The notes beneath the pieces are model-generated. The model saw only the letters and a list, made by a program, of their open reading frames with translations. It searched no databases and was not told the DNA's origin. A stretch of DNA of 64,000 nt from assembly GCA_023389055.1 (NCBI GenBank), contig JAEWFA010000053.1:1-64000 (forward strand). Direction: 5' to 3'. The DNA comes from Pseudomonadota bacterium (GTDB taxonomy: Bacteria > Pseudomonadota > Gammaproteobacteria > Burkholderiales > Burkholderiaceae_E). Shown here piece by piece: positions 41,755 to 49,968 of this stretch (within the stretch, counting starts at the first letter, position 1; the number at the start of each line of letters is the position of its first letter). The translations under genes and the position numbers were made by a program.

Positions 41755-42957
41755 ATGGCCGTTATCGCGAACGCGCAGAAATCCGGCAAGGTCGTCGTGC
41801 ACAACATCGGGTTGCTGCTGTCGGGCGACATCGACCGGCCGATCCTCGACGCCGACACGGTCGTCGTCGACGACGGCCGCATCTCGGCCGTCGGGCGCGC
41901 GCAGGATTGCGACACCTCGGGCGCGGCGACGACGATCGACGCGCGCGGCACGGCGCTCGCGCCGGGGTTGATCGATTCCCATGTGCACCCGGTGTTCGGC
42001 GACTGGACGCCGCGGCAGAACCAGATCGGCTGGATCGATTCGTGCCTGCACGGCGGGGTGACGACGATGATCTCCGCCGGCGAGGTGCACCTGCCCGGCC
42101 GGCCGAAGGACGTGGTCGGCGTCAAGGCGCTCGCGATCACCGCGCAACGCGCCTTCGACGGCATGCGCGCGGCCGGTCTTGCCGGCGGCGTGAAGGTGCT
42201 CGCCGGTGCGCCGGTGCTCGAGAAGGGGATGGAGGAAGCCGATTTCGCGGAGATGGCTGCCGCCGGCGTGCGTCTGCTCGGCGAGGTCGGGCTCGGCTCG
42301 GTGAAGGCGGGCGACGAGGCGCAGCGGATGGTCGCCTGGGCGCGCAAGCACGGCATGCAGAGCACGATCCACACCGGCGGCCCTTCGATTCCCGGCTCCG
42401 GGCTCATCGACGAGAACGTCGTGCTCGAGGCCGACGCCGACGTCATCGGCCACATCAATGGAGGCCATACCGCGCTGTCGTACCAGGCGGTGTGCACGTT
42501 GTGCGAGCGCAGCCCCCGCGCGATGGAGATCGTGCACAACGGCAACGAGCGGATCGCGATCCTCACGGCGCGCCACGCGATCGAGTTGCGCTGTCCGCAC
42601 CGGATCATCCTCGGCACCGACGCACCGGCCGGTTCGGGCGTGCAACCGCTGGGCATTCTGCGACTGGTCGCGCTGCTCTCGAGCATGGCCGAGGTCCCGG
42701 CCGAGATCTGCTTCGGCTTCGCCACCGGCAACACCGCGCGCATGCGCGGACTCGAGCAGGGATTGATCGAGGCGGGACGCCCGGCCGATTTCGTGTTCCT
42801 CGACCGGGCGCAGCATTCGGCCGGCCGCGACCTGCTCGAAAGCGTGCGCCTGGGCGACATACCCGGCGTCGGCATGGTAATGATCGACGGCATCGTTCGC
42901 TGCACGCGCAGCCGCAACACACCGCCGGCGGCAGAGGTGCCTGTGGTACAGGGCTGA
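41755..42957 (+). CDS. Enamidase homologue (amidohydrolase family)
   Basis: The 400-residue enzyme resembles enamidase of Eubacterium barkeri, the Fe/Zn amidohydrolase that opens 1,4,5,6-tetrahydro-6-oxonicotinate to ammonia and 2-formylglutarate. Shared signatures are the metal-binding DSHVHPVFGD (H76, H78), CLHGGVTTMISAGEVHLPGR, HTGGPSIPGSG, GHINGGHTALS, IVHNGNERIA, GTDAPAGSGVQPLGILR and the C-terminal RSRNTPPA. Start 41755 lies 8 nt behind a perfect AGGAGG; the in-frame ATG at 41719 has no such site. Its presence with a 6-hydroxynicotinate reductase homologue is the main evidence for the pathway. Confidence 0.85.
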   Translation: MAVIANAQKSGKVVVHNIGLLLSGDIDRPILDADTVVVDDGRISAVGRAQDCDTSGAATTIDARGTALAPGLIDSHVHPVFGDWTPRQNQIGWIDSCLHGGVTTMISAGEVHLPGRPKDVVGVKALAITAQRAFDGMRAAGLAGGVKVLAGAPVLEKGMEEADFAEMAAAGVRLLGEVGLGSVKAGDEAQRMVAWARKHGMQSTIHTGGPSIPGSGLIDENVVLEADADVIGHINGGHTALSYQAVCTLCERSPRAMEIVHNGNERIAILTARHAIELRCPHRIILGTDAPAGSGVQPLGILRLVALLSSMAEVPAEICFGFATGNTARMRGLEQGLIEAGRPADFVFLDRAQHSAGRDLLESVRLGDIPGVGMVMIDGIVRCTRSRNTPPAAEVPVVQG

Positions 42958-42963
42958 GCGTCG

Positions 42964-43683
42964 ATGGCGACAAAGCTGCGCGCGAGTCCCGACGCCGTCC
43001 CGCGCCGGCGCGACGCCGAGGCGACGCGGGCGCGCATCCTGAAGGCGGCGAGCGCCGAGTTCGCGCGGCACGGCTTCGCCGGCGCGCGCGGAGAGCGCAT
43101 CGCGCAGCGCGCGCGCTCGAGCGAGCGCATGGTGTACTACTACTACGGCAGCAAGGACGGGCTGTTCCGCGCCGTGCTCGAGCACGCGTATTCGCAGTTG
43201 CGCGACGCCGAGCGCAGCGTGCGGCTCGACCCCGACGATCCGTGGAAGGCACTCGAACAGTTCTGCCGCTTCGTCTGGCGCTACTACCTCGAGCATCCGG
43301 AATTCATCAGCCTGCTGAACACCGAGAACCTGTACCGCGCGCGGCACCTGCGCCGCTCGGCGCGCCTGGGCGAGCTCGTCTCGCCGATTGCGCAGATGCT
43401 CTCGCGCATGCTCGCCGACGGCACCGGCAAAGGGTTGTTCCGCGACGGCATCGACGAGACCGAGCTGTACGTCGCGATCGCCGGCCTCGGCTACTTCAGC
43501 CTGTCGAACCGGCACACGTTGTCGGCGGTGCTCGGCCGCGACGTCGCGCAGCGCGACGCGCTCGAGCGCTACTGGGCCGGAGCGCTGCGCATGATCGCCG
43601 GTTACGTGCGCCGCGAGCCCGCGGGGCACGCCGTCGGGCGCGCCGGGCTGCCCGCGGCGATCGCCGAAGTCGATCGCTTATGA
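42964..43683 (+). CDS. TetR/AcrR family regulator
   Basis: The 239-residue protein has an N-terminal TetR helix-turn-helix (TRARILKAASAEFARHGFAG, then RSSERMVYYYYGSKDGLFRA) and a ligand domain with YLEHPEFISLLNTENLYRAR. It starts 6 bp after the enamidase stop, so it is part of the same run and probably controls it, with a pathway compound as inducer. The palindrome TTGACGGTCAA upstream of the first gene is a possible target. Repression is assumed from the family. Confidence 0.9.
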   Translation: MATKLRASPDAVPRRRDAEATRARILKAASAEFARHGFAGARGERIAQRARSSERMVYYYYGSKDGLFRAVLEHAYSQLRDAERSVRLDPDDPWKALEQFCRFVWRYYLEHPEFISLLNTENLYRARHLRRSARLGELVSPIAQMLSRMLADGTGKGLFRDGIDETELYVAIAGLGYFSLSNRHTLSAVLGRDVAQRDALERYWAGALRMIAGYVRREPAGHAVGRAGLPAAIAEVDRL

Positions 43684-43747
43684 TCGAAGCTGCACCGCGC
43701 GACGGGCGCTGCACCTTTTTCCAGCCGGGCCGGACTCCGGCACACCG

Positions 43748-44920
43748 ATGATCATCGACTCGCTGCTCGACACCGACCTGTACAAGTTCACGATGATGCA
43801 GGTAGTGCTGCATCACTTCCCCGGCGCGCAGGTCGAATACCGCTTCAAGTGCCGCAACGAAGGCGTCGACCTGCGCCCGTACGTGGGCGCGATCCGCGAG
43901 GAGGTCCGGCACCTGTGCTCGCTGCGCTTTCGCGACGAGGAGCTCGCCTACCTGCGCGGGATGCGCTTCATCAAGAGCGACTTCGTCGACTTCCTCGGCC
44001 TGTTCCACATGAACGAGAAGTACATCTCGATCGCGCCGTCGCCGAAGGACAACGGCGAGCTCGACATCACGATCCGCGGGCCCTGGCTGCACACGATCCT
44101 GTTCGAGGTGCCGGTCCTGTCGATCGTCAACGAGTTGTATTTCCGCGCGACCGTCGACAAGCCCGATTACGCCGAGGGTCGTCGGCGCCTGTCGGCGAAG
44201 ATCGAATCGATCGTCGGCCACCCCGACCTCGCCGGGCTGCGCATCGCCGACTACGGCACGCGCCGCCGGTTTTCGCGCCCCTGGCACGAGGAGGTGCTGC
44301 TTGCCTGCCGCGAGCGTCTGGGCCCGGTATTCGCAGGTACCTCGAACGTGCATTTCGCGATGAAGCACGCGATGACGCCGCTGGGCACGATGGCGCACGA
44401 GTACCTGCAGGCGTGCCAGGCGCTGGGTCCGCGATTGCGCGACACGCAGGTCTTCGGCTTCGAGACGTGGGCGCGCGAATATCGCGGCGACCTCGGGATC
44501 GCGCTGTCCGACGTCTACGGCATGTCCGCGTTCCTGCGCGACTTCGACATGTATTTCTGCAAGCTCTTCGACGGCGCACGGCACGATTCCGGCGACCCTT
44601 TCCAGTGGGCCGAGCGGCTGATCGCCCATTACGAGGCGAACCGCGTCGACCCGAAGACGAAGACGCTGGTGTTCTCCGATGCGCTCACTTTCCCGCTGAT
44701 GGCCGACCTGTACCGGCGTTTTTGCGAGCGCACCCGAATCGCCTTCGGCATCGGCACGAACCTCACGAACGACCTCGGCTACCCGTCGCTGCAGGTCGTC
44801 ATCAAGATGGTCCGCTGCAACGGCCAGCCGGTGGCGAAGATCTCCGACACGCCGGCGAAGAACATGTGCGAGGACGAGGCGTACGTGAAATACCTGCGGC
44901 AGGTGTTCCAGATCGAGTAG
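43748..44920 (+). CDS. pncB: Nicotinate phosphoribosyltransferase
   Basis: PncB joins nicotinate to PRPP for NAD salvage in the cytosol. The 390-residue protein has the family start MIIDSLLDTDLYKFTMMQVV, RFKCRNEGVDL, RIADYGTRRRFSRPWHEEVL, GTSNVHFAMKHAMTPLGTMA with the His that is phosphorylated in the family, and GIGTNLTNDLGYPSLQVVIK. It lies 64 bp after the TetR gene on the same strand. Its position next to a nicotinate-type degradation run supports nicotinate as the cluster substrate, with pncB drawing on the same pool. Confidence 0.96.
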   Translation: MIIDSLLDTDLYKFTMMQVVLHHFPGAQVEYRFKCRNEGVDLRPYVGAIREEVRHLCSLRFRDEELAYLRGMRFIKSDFVDFLGLFHMNEKYISIAPSPKDNGELDITIRGPWLHTILFEVPVLSIVNELYFRATVDKPDYAEGRRRLSAKIESIVGHPDLAGLRIADYGTRRRFSRPWHEEVLLACRERLGPVFAGTSNVHFAMKHAMTPLGTMAHEYLQACQALGPRLRDTQVFGFETWAREYRGDLGIALSDVYGMSAFLRDFDMYFCKLFDGARHDSGDPFQWAERLIAHYEANRVDPKTKTLVFSDALTFPLMADLYRRFCERTRIAFGIGTNLTNDLGYPSLQVVIKMVRCNGQPVAKISDTPAKNMCEDEAYVKYLRQVFQIE

Positions 44921-44950
44921 TGCTGCGGCTGCAGGCTTCTCGGGCGTCGC

Positions 44951-44956
44951 TATAAT
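44951..44956 (+). promoter_or_regulatory. -10 element (TATAAT) upstream of the 2-hydroxyacid dehydrogenase
   Basis: A perfect TATAAT lies 36 bp before the ATG at 44993. No convincing -35 stands at 16-18 bp. GGAG at 44981-44984 is the ribosome binding site. Confidence 0.45.
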
Positions 44957-44992
44957 CGCGCCGGTCTTCACAGGACCTCCGGAGCGCCGCGG

Positions 44993-45955
44993 ATGAATCG
45001 ACGACCGAAACTGCTCGTCACGCGAAGGGTCTTCCCCGAAGTCGTCGAGCGGCTGCGCCCGCACTTCGAGCTCGAAGGCAACCCGGACGATGCGCTGTGG
45101 CCGCGCGCGGAACTGCTGCGCCGGGCCGCCGATCGAAATGCGCTGTTCGTCGTCGGCTCCGATCGCGTCGACCGCGAGCTGCTCGATGCGTGTCCCGACC
45201 TGAAGATGGTCGCCACCGGAACCGTCGGGTACAACCACATCGACGTCGCTGCCTGCGCCGCGCGCGGCATCGCCGTGACGAACACGCCCGACGTTCTCAC
45301 CGAGGCCACCGCCGATCTCGGCTGGGCGCTGCTGATGGCCGCTGCGCGCCGCCTGTCGGAAACCGAGCGCTGGCTGCGCGAGGGCCGATGGGACAGCTGG
45401 GCCTTCGACCAGTTCCTGGGCGCCGACGTGCACGGAGCGACGCTGGGCATCGTCGGCATGGGCCGCATCGGCTCGGCGATCGCGCGTCGCGCGCGCGGAT
45501 TCTCGATGCAGGTGCTGTATCACAACCGTTCGCGCGCGCCCAACGAGGTGGAGCTCGGCGCGCGCCGCGTTGCGCTCGACGAGCTGCTGCGCAGTGCCGA
45601 CCACGTGATCCTCGTCGTGCCGTACACGCCCGAGACGCATCACCTGATCGGCGCGCGCGAGCTCGCGATGATGAAGCCCGGCGCCGTGCTCGTGAACATC
45701 GCGCGCGGCGGAATCGTCGACGATGCGGCGCTCGCGCAGGCGCTTCGTGCCGGCCCGATCGGCGCGGCGGGGCTCGACGTCTACGAGAACGAACCGAAGG
45801 TGAATCCGGCGCTGTTGGAGGTGCCCAACGTCGTGCTCACGCCGCACATCGGCAGCGCTACGCGCAGCTCGCGCCTGGGAATGGCGATGCTCGCCGCCGA
45901 GAACCTCGTTGCCTGGGCGCGCGGCCAGCCGCTGCGCACGCCGGTCGGCGCCTGA
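44993..45955 (+). CDS. D-isomer-specific 2-hydroxyacid dehydrogenase (glyoxylate/hydroxypyruvate reductase-like)
   Basis: The 320-residue NAD(P)-dependent enzyme has the dinucleotide motif LGIVGMGRIGSAIARRARGF and the three catalytic residues in their usual motifs: Arg in VNIARGGIVDDAAL, Glu in LDVYENEPKVNP and His in VLTPHIGSATRSSR. The closest recognisable type is D-glycerate dehydrogenase/GhrB, reducing glyoxylate or hydroxypyruvate. The true substrate is not certain. A separate promoter precedes it, so it need not belong with pncB. Confidence 0.9.
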   Translation: MNRRPKLLVTRRVFPEVVERLRPHFELEGNPDDALWPRAELLRRAADRNALFVVGSDRVDRELLDACPDLKMVATGTVGYNHIDVAACAARGIAVTNTPDVLTEATADLGWALLMAAARRLSETERWLREGRWDSWAFDQFLGADVHGATLGIVGMGRIGSAIARRARGFSMQVLYHNRSRAPNEVELGARRVALDELLRSADHVILVVPYTPETHHLIGARELAMMKPGAVLVNIARGGIVDDAALAQALRAGPIGAAGLDVYENEPKVNPALLEVPNVVLTPHIGSATRSSRLGMAMLAAENLVAWARGQPLRTPVGA

Positions 45956-45969
45956 GAGCCGGTGCGCGC

Positions 45970-46245
45970 GTGCCGGCGATCCATCTCGAACGAACACATC
46001 GGCTCGGTTTGAAGAAGGCGCGCGCGGCCGCGCAGCGCATCGCCGACGACATGGCGCAGTCCTTCGAGATGACGAGCGAATGGGACGGTAACGCGCTGCA
46101 CTTCGAGCGCGCGGGCGTCAGCGGCAGCCTCACCGTCTCGCGCGACCGCGTCGTGCTCGATGCGCAGCTCGCGGGCCTGCTCGGCGTGTTTCGCGGTCGG
46201 ATCGAGGACCGGCTTCAGGCCGACTTCGACCGCTACTTCGGCTGA
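45970..46245 (+). CDS. Polyhydroxyalkanoic acid system family protein
   Basis: The 91-residue protein (GTG start) belongs to the small PHA_gran_rgn family: IHLERTHRLGLKKARAAAQR, then DDMAQSFEMTSEWDGNALHF and SLTVSRDRVVLDAQLAGLLG, ending FRGRIEDRLQADFDRYFG. Members accompany PHA granule genes in proteobacteria; the activity is unknown. It begins 14 bp after the dehydrogenase stop and ends 2 bp before the antiporter start. Confidence 0.88.
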   Translation: MPAIHLERTHRLGLKKARAAAQRIADDMAQSFEMTSEWDGNALHFERAGVSGSLTVSRDRVVLDAQLAGLLGVFRGRIEDRLQADFDRYFG

Positions 46246-46247
46246 CC

Positions 46248-47531
46248 GTGGAGAACGCACTGTCCCCCACCGTCATCCAGTTGGGCGGCGCCGTCCTGTT
46301 CGCGATCGCGCTCGTGCACACGTTCTCGGCAAAGGCCTTCGAGCGCGTCGCGCATCGCTACCCGGCGCATGCCGGCATCTGGCACCTGCTCGGCGAGGTG
46401 GAGGTCGTCTTCGGCTTCTGGGCGATGGTGCTGGTGGTGTACATCGCGCTCGCCGGTGGCGGCGCCGAAGCGCTGCACTACATCGAGTCGCGCAACTACA
46501 CCGAGCCGATGTTCGTGTTCGTGATCATGGTGGTTGCCGCGAGTCGGCCGATCCTGCTGCTCGCCCGCGCGGCGGTCGAGCGCGGGGCCCTGCTGCTGCC
46601 GATGCCGCGCGCGATGGCCATCTATTTCCTCGCGCTGTTCCTCGTGCCGCTGCTGGGCTCGTTCATCACCGAGCCCGCGGCGATGACGCTCGCCGCACTG
46701 CTGTTGCGCGACCGCTTCTATTCGATGCCGATCTCCAACCGGCTGAAATACGCGACGATCGGCGTGCTGTTCGTCAACGTCTCGATCGGCGGCACGCTCA
46801 CGCCCTTCGCCGCTCCGCCCGTGCTCATGGTCGCGGCGAAATGGGACTGGACGCTGCCCTTCATGCTCGAGCATTTCGGCTGGCGCTCGGCGTTGGCGTG
46901 CCTGATCAACGCCGGCGGAGCCACGCTGCTGTTCGCTCCCGAACTGCGCCAGCTGTCGGCGTCGATGGCGGCTTCGAGGGGCGAGGGCGACGGGCCGGCC
47001 GTGCCGTGGCAGCTCACCATCGTGCACCTGCTGTTCCTGCTGGGCGTCGTCGTCTTCGCGCACCACGCGATCGTCTTCATGGCGCTGTTCCTGTTCTTCC
47101 TCGGCGTCGCCAGCGCCTACGAGCGTTACCAGGATCGCCTGATCCTGCGCGAGGCGCTGATGGTCGCGTTCTTCCTGGCCGGGCTGGTCGTCCTCGGCGG
47201 CCAGCAGCAATGGTGGTTGCAGGCGCTGCTCGAGCGGATGAGCCCGACGGCCGTCTACTACGGTGCGACGGCGCTCACCGCAGTGACCGACAATGCCGCG
47301 CTCACCTACCTCGGCTCGCTCGTCGAAGGACTCACCGACGAGTTCAAGTACTCGCTCGTGTCCGGCGCAGTGACCGGCGGCGGACTGACGGTGATTGCGA
47401 ACGCGCCCAACCCGGCCGGCTATTCGATCCTGAAGAGCCGCTTCGAGCACGAGGAGATCAGCGCGCTCGGCCTGCTCGCTGCGGCGGCGATCCCGACGCT
47501 GGTGGCGATCGGCGCGTTCCGGTTGTTCTGA
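46248..47531 (+). CDS. Putative Na+/H+ antiporter (Na_H_antiport_2-like)
   Basis: The 427-residue membrane protein has about 10-12 hydrophobic segments and the conserved motifs of a putative antiporter family (PF07399): LVPLLGSFITEPAAMTLAAL, VNVSIGGTLTPFAAPPVLMV, AVTDNAALTYLGSLVEGL and GGGLTVIANAPNPAGYSILK. The polar TDNAAL and NAPNPAG loops resemble ion-binding sites of the NhaD-like superfamily. Transport has not been shown for the family. GTG start at 46248, 2 bp after the preceding stop. Confidence 0.8.
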   Translation: MENALSPTVIQLGGAVLFAIALVHTFSAKAFERVAHRYPAHAGIWHLLGEVEVVFGFWAMVLVVYIALAGGGAEALHYIESRNYTEPMFVFVIMVVAASRPILLLARAAVERGALLLPMPRAMAIYFLALFLVPLLGSFITEPAAMTLAALLLRDRFYSMPISNRLKYATIGVLFVNVSIGGTLTPFAAPPVLMVAAKWDWTLPFMLEHFGWRSALACLINAGGATLLFAPELRQLSASMAASRGEGDGPAVPWQLTIVHLLFLLGVVVFAHHAIVFMALFLFFLGVASAYERYQDRLILREALMVAFFLAGLVVLGGQQQWWLQALLERMSPTAVYYGATALTAVTDNAALTYLGSLVEGLTDEFKYSLVSGAVTGGGLTVIANAPNPAGYSILKSRFEHEEISALGLLAAAAIPTLVAIGAFRLF

Positions 47532-47542
47532 TCCGGCGCTTC

Positions 47543-47827
47543 TCAGTCCTTCAGTCGCTCGACGAGCTCGATGTAGCGCTGCATTGCGTCGCTGCCCGAC
47601 GTGCCGGCGAGCGCATTCCACGCGTCCCACTTCGCGCGTCCGACCAGGTCGGTGAAGCCGGGGCGCTTGCCGTCGACGTCGCCTGCCGTCGCCTGCTTGT
47701 ACAGCGCGTACAGCTCGAGCAGCGTCGCGTTGTCGGGTCGCTCCGCCAGCGTCTTCGATTCGGCCACGGCCCGCTGGAAGCGCTCGTTCAGGTCTGCGCC
47801 CGCCCCGGCGCCCGATTCGTGGACCAT
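47543..47827 (-). CDS. Acyl-CoA-binding protein
   Basis: The 94-residue protein is a single ACBP domain: LNERFQRAVAESKTLAERPD, the ligand-binding LLELYALYKQATAGDVDGKR, then PGFTDLVGRAKWDAWNALAG and DAMQRYIELVERL. The conserved Tyr, Lys and KWDAW motif are present. ACBPs bind long-chain acyl-CoA in the cytosol and are less common in bacteria than in eukaryotes. A good ribosome site GGAGGAA precedes it. It is divergent from the wax ester synthase gene, with 57 bp between the starts, suggesting joint control and delivery of acyl-CoA to that enzyme. A minus-strand TATGAT (about 47858-47863) may be its -10. Confidence 0.92.
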   Translation of the reverse strand: MVHESGAGAGADLNERFQRAVAESKTLAERPDNATLLELYALYKQATAGDVDGKRPGFTDLVGRAKWDAWNALAGTSGSDAMQRYIELVERLKD

Positions 47828-47884
47828 GATTCCTCCGGTGGGGTTTCGGCAAGTATCATAGCCAGACGACGGTTCGAGGGGGAG

Positions 47885-49324
47885 ATGGGGCGCGAGCGAA
47901 TGTCCGGCGTCGACCGCGCGTGGCTGCGCATGGACAGCCCGCGCAATCCGATGGTCATCGTCGGCTTGTTCGCGTTCGGCGAGCCGCTGCCCTTCGGCCG
48001 GTTGTCGCGCCTGCTCGCGCAACGCCTGCTCGTCTACGAGCGGTTTCGCCAGCGCGTGGAAGAAGATCTGGCCGGCCACTGGTGGGTCGACGACGCGTCG
48101 TTCCGGCTGTCGAATCACCTGAAGCGCATCCGCCTCGACGATGCCGGCGAAGCGGCGCTGCGCGAGCACCTCGACAGCATGGTCGCGCAGCCGTTCGACT
48201 ACACCCGCCCGCTGTGGGAGATGCATTTCGTCGAGCGCCCGAGCGCGGCGCCGGCGCTGGCGTTCCGCATCCACCATTGCATCGCCGACGGGATCGCGCT
48301 GGTGCGCGTGATGCTCGCGCTGTGTTCGCAGACGCCGCCGAAGCAGCGCCGCAAGCGGGCGTCCGCAGGCGAAGAGCCGGCGTGGCAGGCGTACGTCGAT
48401 GCGGCGGCGGGCGCCGCGCGCTCGTCGCTGTGGCTCGGCGGCGAGGTGTGGGCCGAATCGATGCGAACGATCGAGGAGCCCGGACACGCGCTCGATCTCG
48501 CACAGATGGGCACGCGCGTCGTCACCGACGCGCTGGCAATCCTGTTGATGACCTCCGACACGCCGACCAGCCTGAAGGGCGAGCCGAAGGGCGTGAAGGC
48601 CTTCGCGTGGAACGATCCGCTGCCGCTGGACGAACTCAAGCCCGTGTGCCGCGCACTGGGCGCGTCGCTCAACGACGTCGTGCTGGCGTGCGTCACCGGC
48701 GCGCTGCGTCGCTACCTGCTGGATCGGGGTGACGCGCTCGCGACCGACGCCGAGTTCCGCGCGATGGTGCCGGTGAACCTGCGCACCCCCGAAGAATCGC
48801 CGTCGCTGGGCAACTATTTCGGGCTGGCGCCGCTCGTGCTGCCGATCGGCATCGAGAGCCCGATCGAGCGCGTGCACGAGGTACGCGCACGGATGCGCGA
48901 GTTGCGCGCCGGCTTCCAGCCGGCTCTGGCGTACCTGCTGCTGGCGGTGCTCGGACCGCTGCCGCACGGACTGCAGACGGTGGTGCTCGAGTACCTCGCC
49001 GGCAAGGCCAGTGCGGTGATGACGAACCTGCCGGGCCCGACCGCGCCGATCCGGTTGGGCGGCGCGAGCATCGCGCGCATGCTGTTCTGGGTGCCGCAGT
49101 CGGGCGACATCGCCGTCGGCATCGCCATCCTTTCGTACGCGGGCGCGGTGCAGTTCTCGATCCGCGCCGACAAGGCGGTCTGCCCCGACCCGCAGGCGAT
49201 CGTCGACGGCTTCGCCCCCGAGTTCGAGCGGCTCATCCTTGCGTTGGCGATGCTGCCCAATGGAATCCTCGCCGGCGAAGCGCTCGAGCACGGCGAGGTC
49301 GAGCGGCTGCTGGGTCTGCAGTGA
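47885..49324 (+). CDS. Wax ester synthase/diacylglycerol acyltransferase (WS/DGAT)
   Basis: WS/DGAT enzymes esterify acyl-CoA with fatty alcohols or diacylglycerol for storage lipid at the membrane. The 479-residue product has the acyltransferase motif HHCIADG at residues 130-136 and the C-terminal family segments MVPVNLRTPEE, GNYFGLAPLVLPIG and MTNLPGPTAPIRLGGASIAR. The PLW motif lies at FDYTRPLWEMHFVE. Start 47885 has GAGG 5 nt upstream; an internal ATG at 47900 is the alternative. It is divergent from the acyl-CoA-binding protein gene. Specificity (wax ester or triacylglycerol) cannot be told. Confidence 0.9.
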   Translation: MGRERMSGVDRAWLRMDSPRNPMVIVGLFAFGEPLPFGRLSRLLAQRLLVYERFRQRVEEDLAGHWWVDDASFRLSNHLKRIRLDDAGEAALREHLDSMVAQPFDYTRPLWEMHFVERPSAAPALAFRIHHCIADGIALVRVMLALCSQTPPKQRRKRASAGEEPAWQAYVDAAAGAARSSLWLGGEVWAESMRTIEEPGHALDLAQMGTRVVTDALAILLMTSDTPTSLKGEPKGVKAFAWNDPLPLDELKPVCRALGASLNDVVLACVTGALRRYLLDRGDALATDAEFRAMVPVNLRTPEESPSLGNYFGLAPLVLPIGIESPIERVHEVRARMRELRAGFQPALAYLLLAVLGPLPHGLQTVVLEYLAGKASAVMTNLPGPTAPIRLGGASIARMLFWVPQSGDIAVGIAILSYAGAVQFSIRADKAVCPDPQAIVDGFAPEFERLILALAMLPNGILAGEALEHGEVERLLGLQ

Positions 49325-49938
49325 CGATGAGTGGCGCGAACGCACCGGTCGATCTCGCGGAGCGCGAACGCGCGCACGACGTGCTCGCCTTCTGGTTCTC
49401 CGGCGACGACGGCAGCGAGGCAGGCACCGTGCGCCGCCAGTGGTTTGCCAAAGACGGCGCCTTCGACGAGGCCATCGCCGATCGCTTCGGCGCGCTCGTC
49501 GCCGATGCCGTCGACGGGCGGCGCGACGCCTGGGGAGAGGATCGCGACTGCGCGCCGGCGCTCGTCATCGTGCTCGACCAGTTCACGCGCAACGTCCACC
49601 GCGATACGCCGCAGATGTTCGCCGGCGATGCGCGCGCGCTTCAGGTCGCCCGGCGCATCGTCGCCCGACGCTGGGACGAAGGCTGCGATCCGCTGCTGCG
49701 CTGGTTCTGCTACATGCCCTTCGAGCACTCCGAGTCGCTCGACGACCAGAACGAATCGTTGCGCCTGTTCGCCGCTTTGCGCGACGATCCGCTCGCCGGC
49801 GGCGCATGGCGGTGGGCCGTGCGCCACCACGAGATCATCGAACGCTTCGGCCGCTTCCCGCACCGCAACGCCATTCTCGGGAGAACATCCACTCCCGACG
49901 AACTCGCCTTTCTGCGGGAGCCCGGCTCCTCCTTCTGA
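49321..49938 (+). CDS. DUF924 family protein
   Basis: The 205-residue all-helical protein has the DUF924 signatures VLAFWFSGDDGSE, WFAKDGAFDEAIADRFGALV, LVIVLDQFTRNVHRDTPQMF, FCYMPFEHSESLDDQNESLR and HHEIIERFGRFPHRNAILGR. The fold resembles TPR proteins; no activity is known. GTG at 49321 overlaps the wax ester synthase stop by 4 bp; ATG at 49327 is equally possible. A CCCTTTCA-type repeat follows the stop directly. Confidence 0.92.
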   Translation: MTMSGANAPVDLAERERAHDVLAFWFSGDDGSEAGTVRRQWFAKDGAFDEAIADRFGALVADAVDGRRDAWGEDRDCAPALVIVLDQFTRNVHRDTPQMFAGDARALQVARRIVARRWDEGCDPLLRWFCYMPFEHSESLDDQNESLRLFAALRDDPLAGGAWRWAVRHHEIIERFGRFPHRNAILGRTSTPDELAFLREPGSSF

Positions 49939-49963
49939 CCCTTTCACCCTTTAGCCTTTCACC
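49939..49963. repeat. CCCTTTCA-type repeat between DUF924 gene and recC
   Basis: Three pyrimidine units in a row (CCCTTTCA, CCCTTTAG, CCTTTCACC) start right after the DUF924 stop and end 5 bp before the recC start. They resemble the heptads at 11798-12230 and 25921-26013 but no inverted partner array was seen. Confidence 0.6.
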
Positions 49964-49968
49964 TCGAC

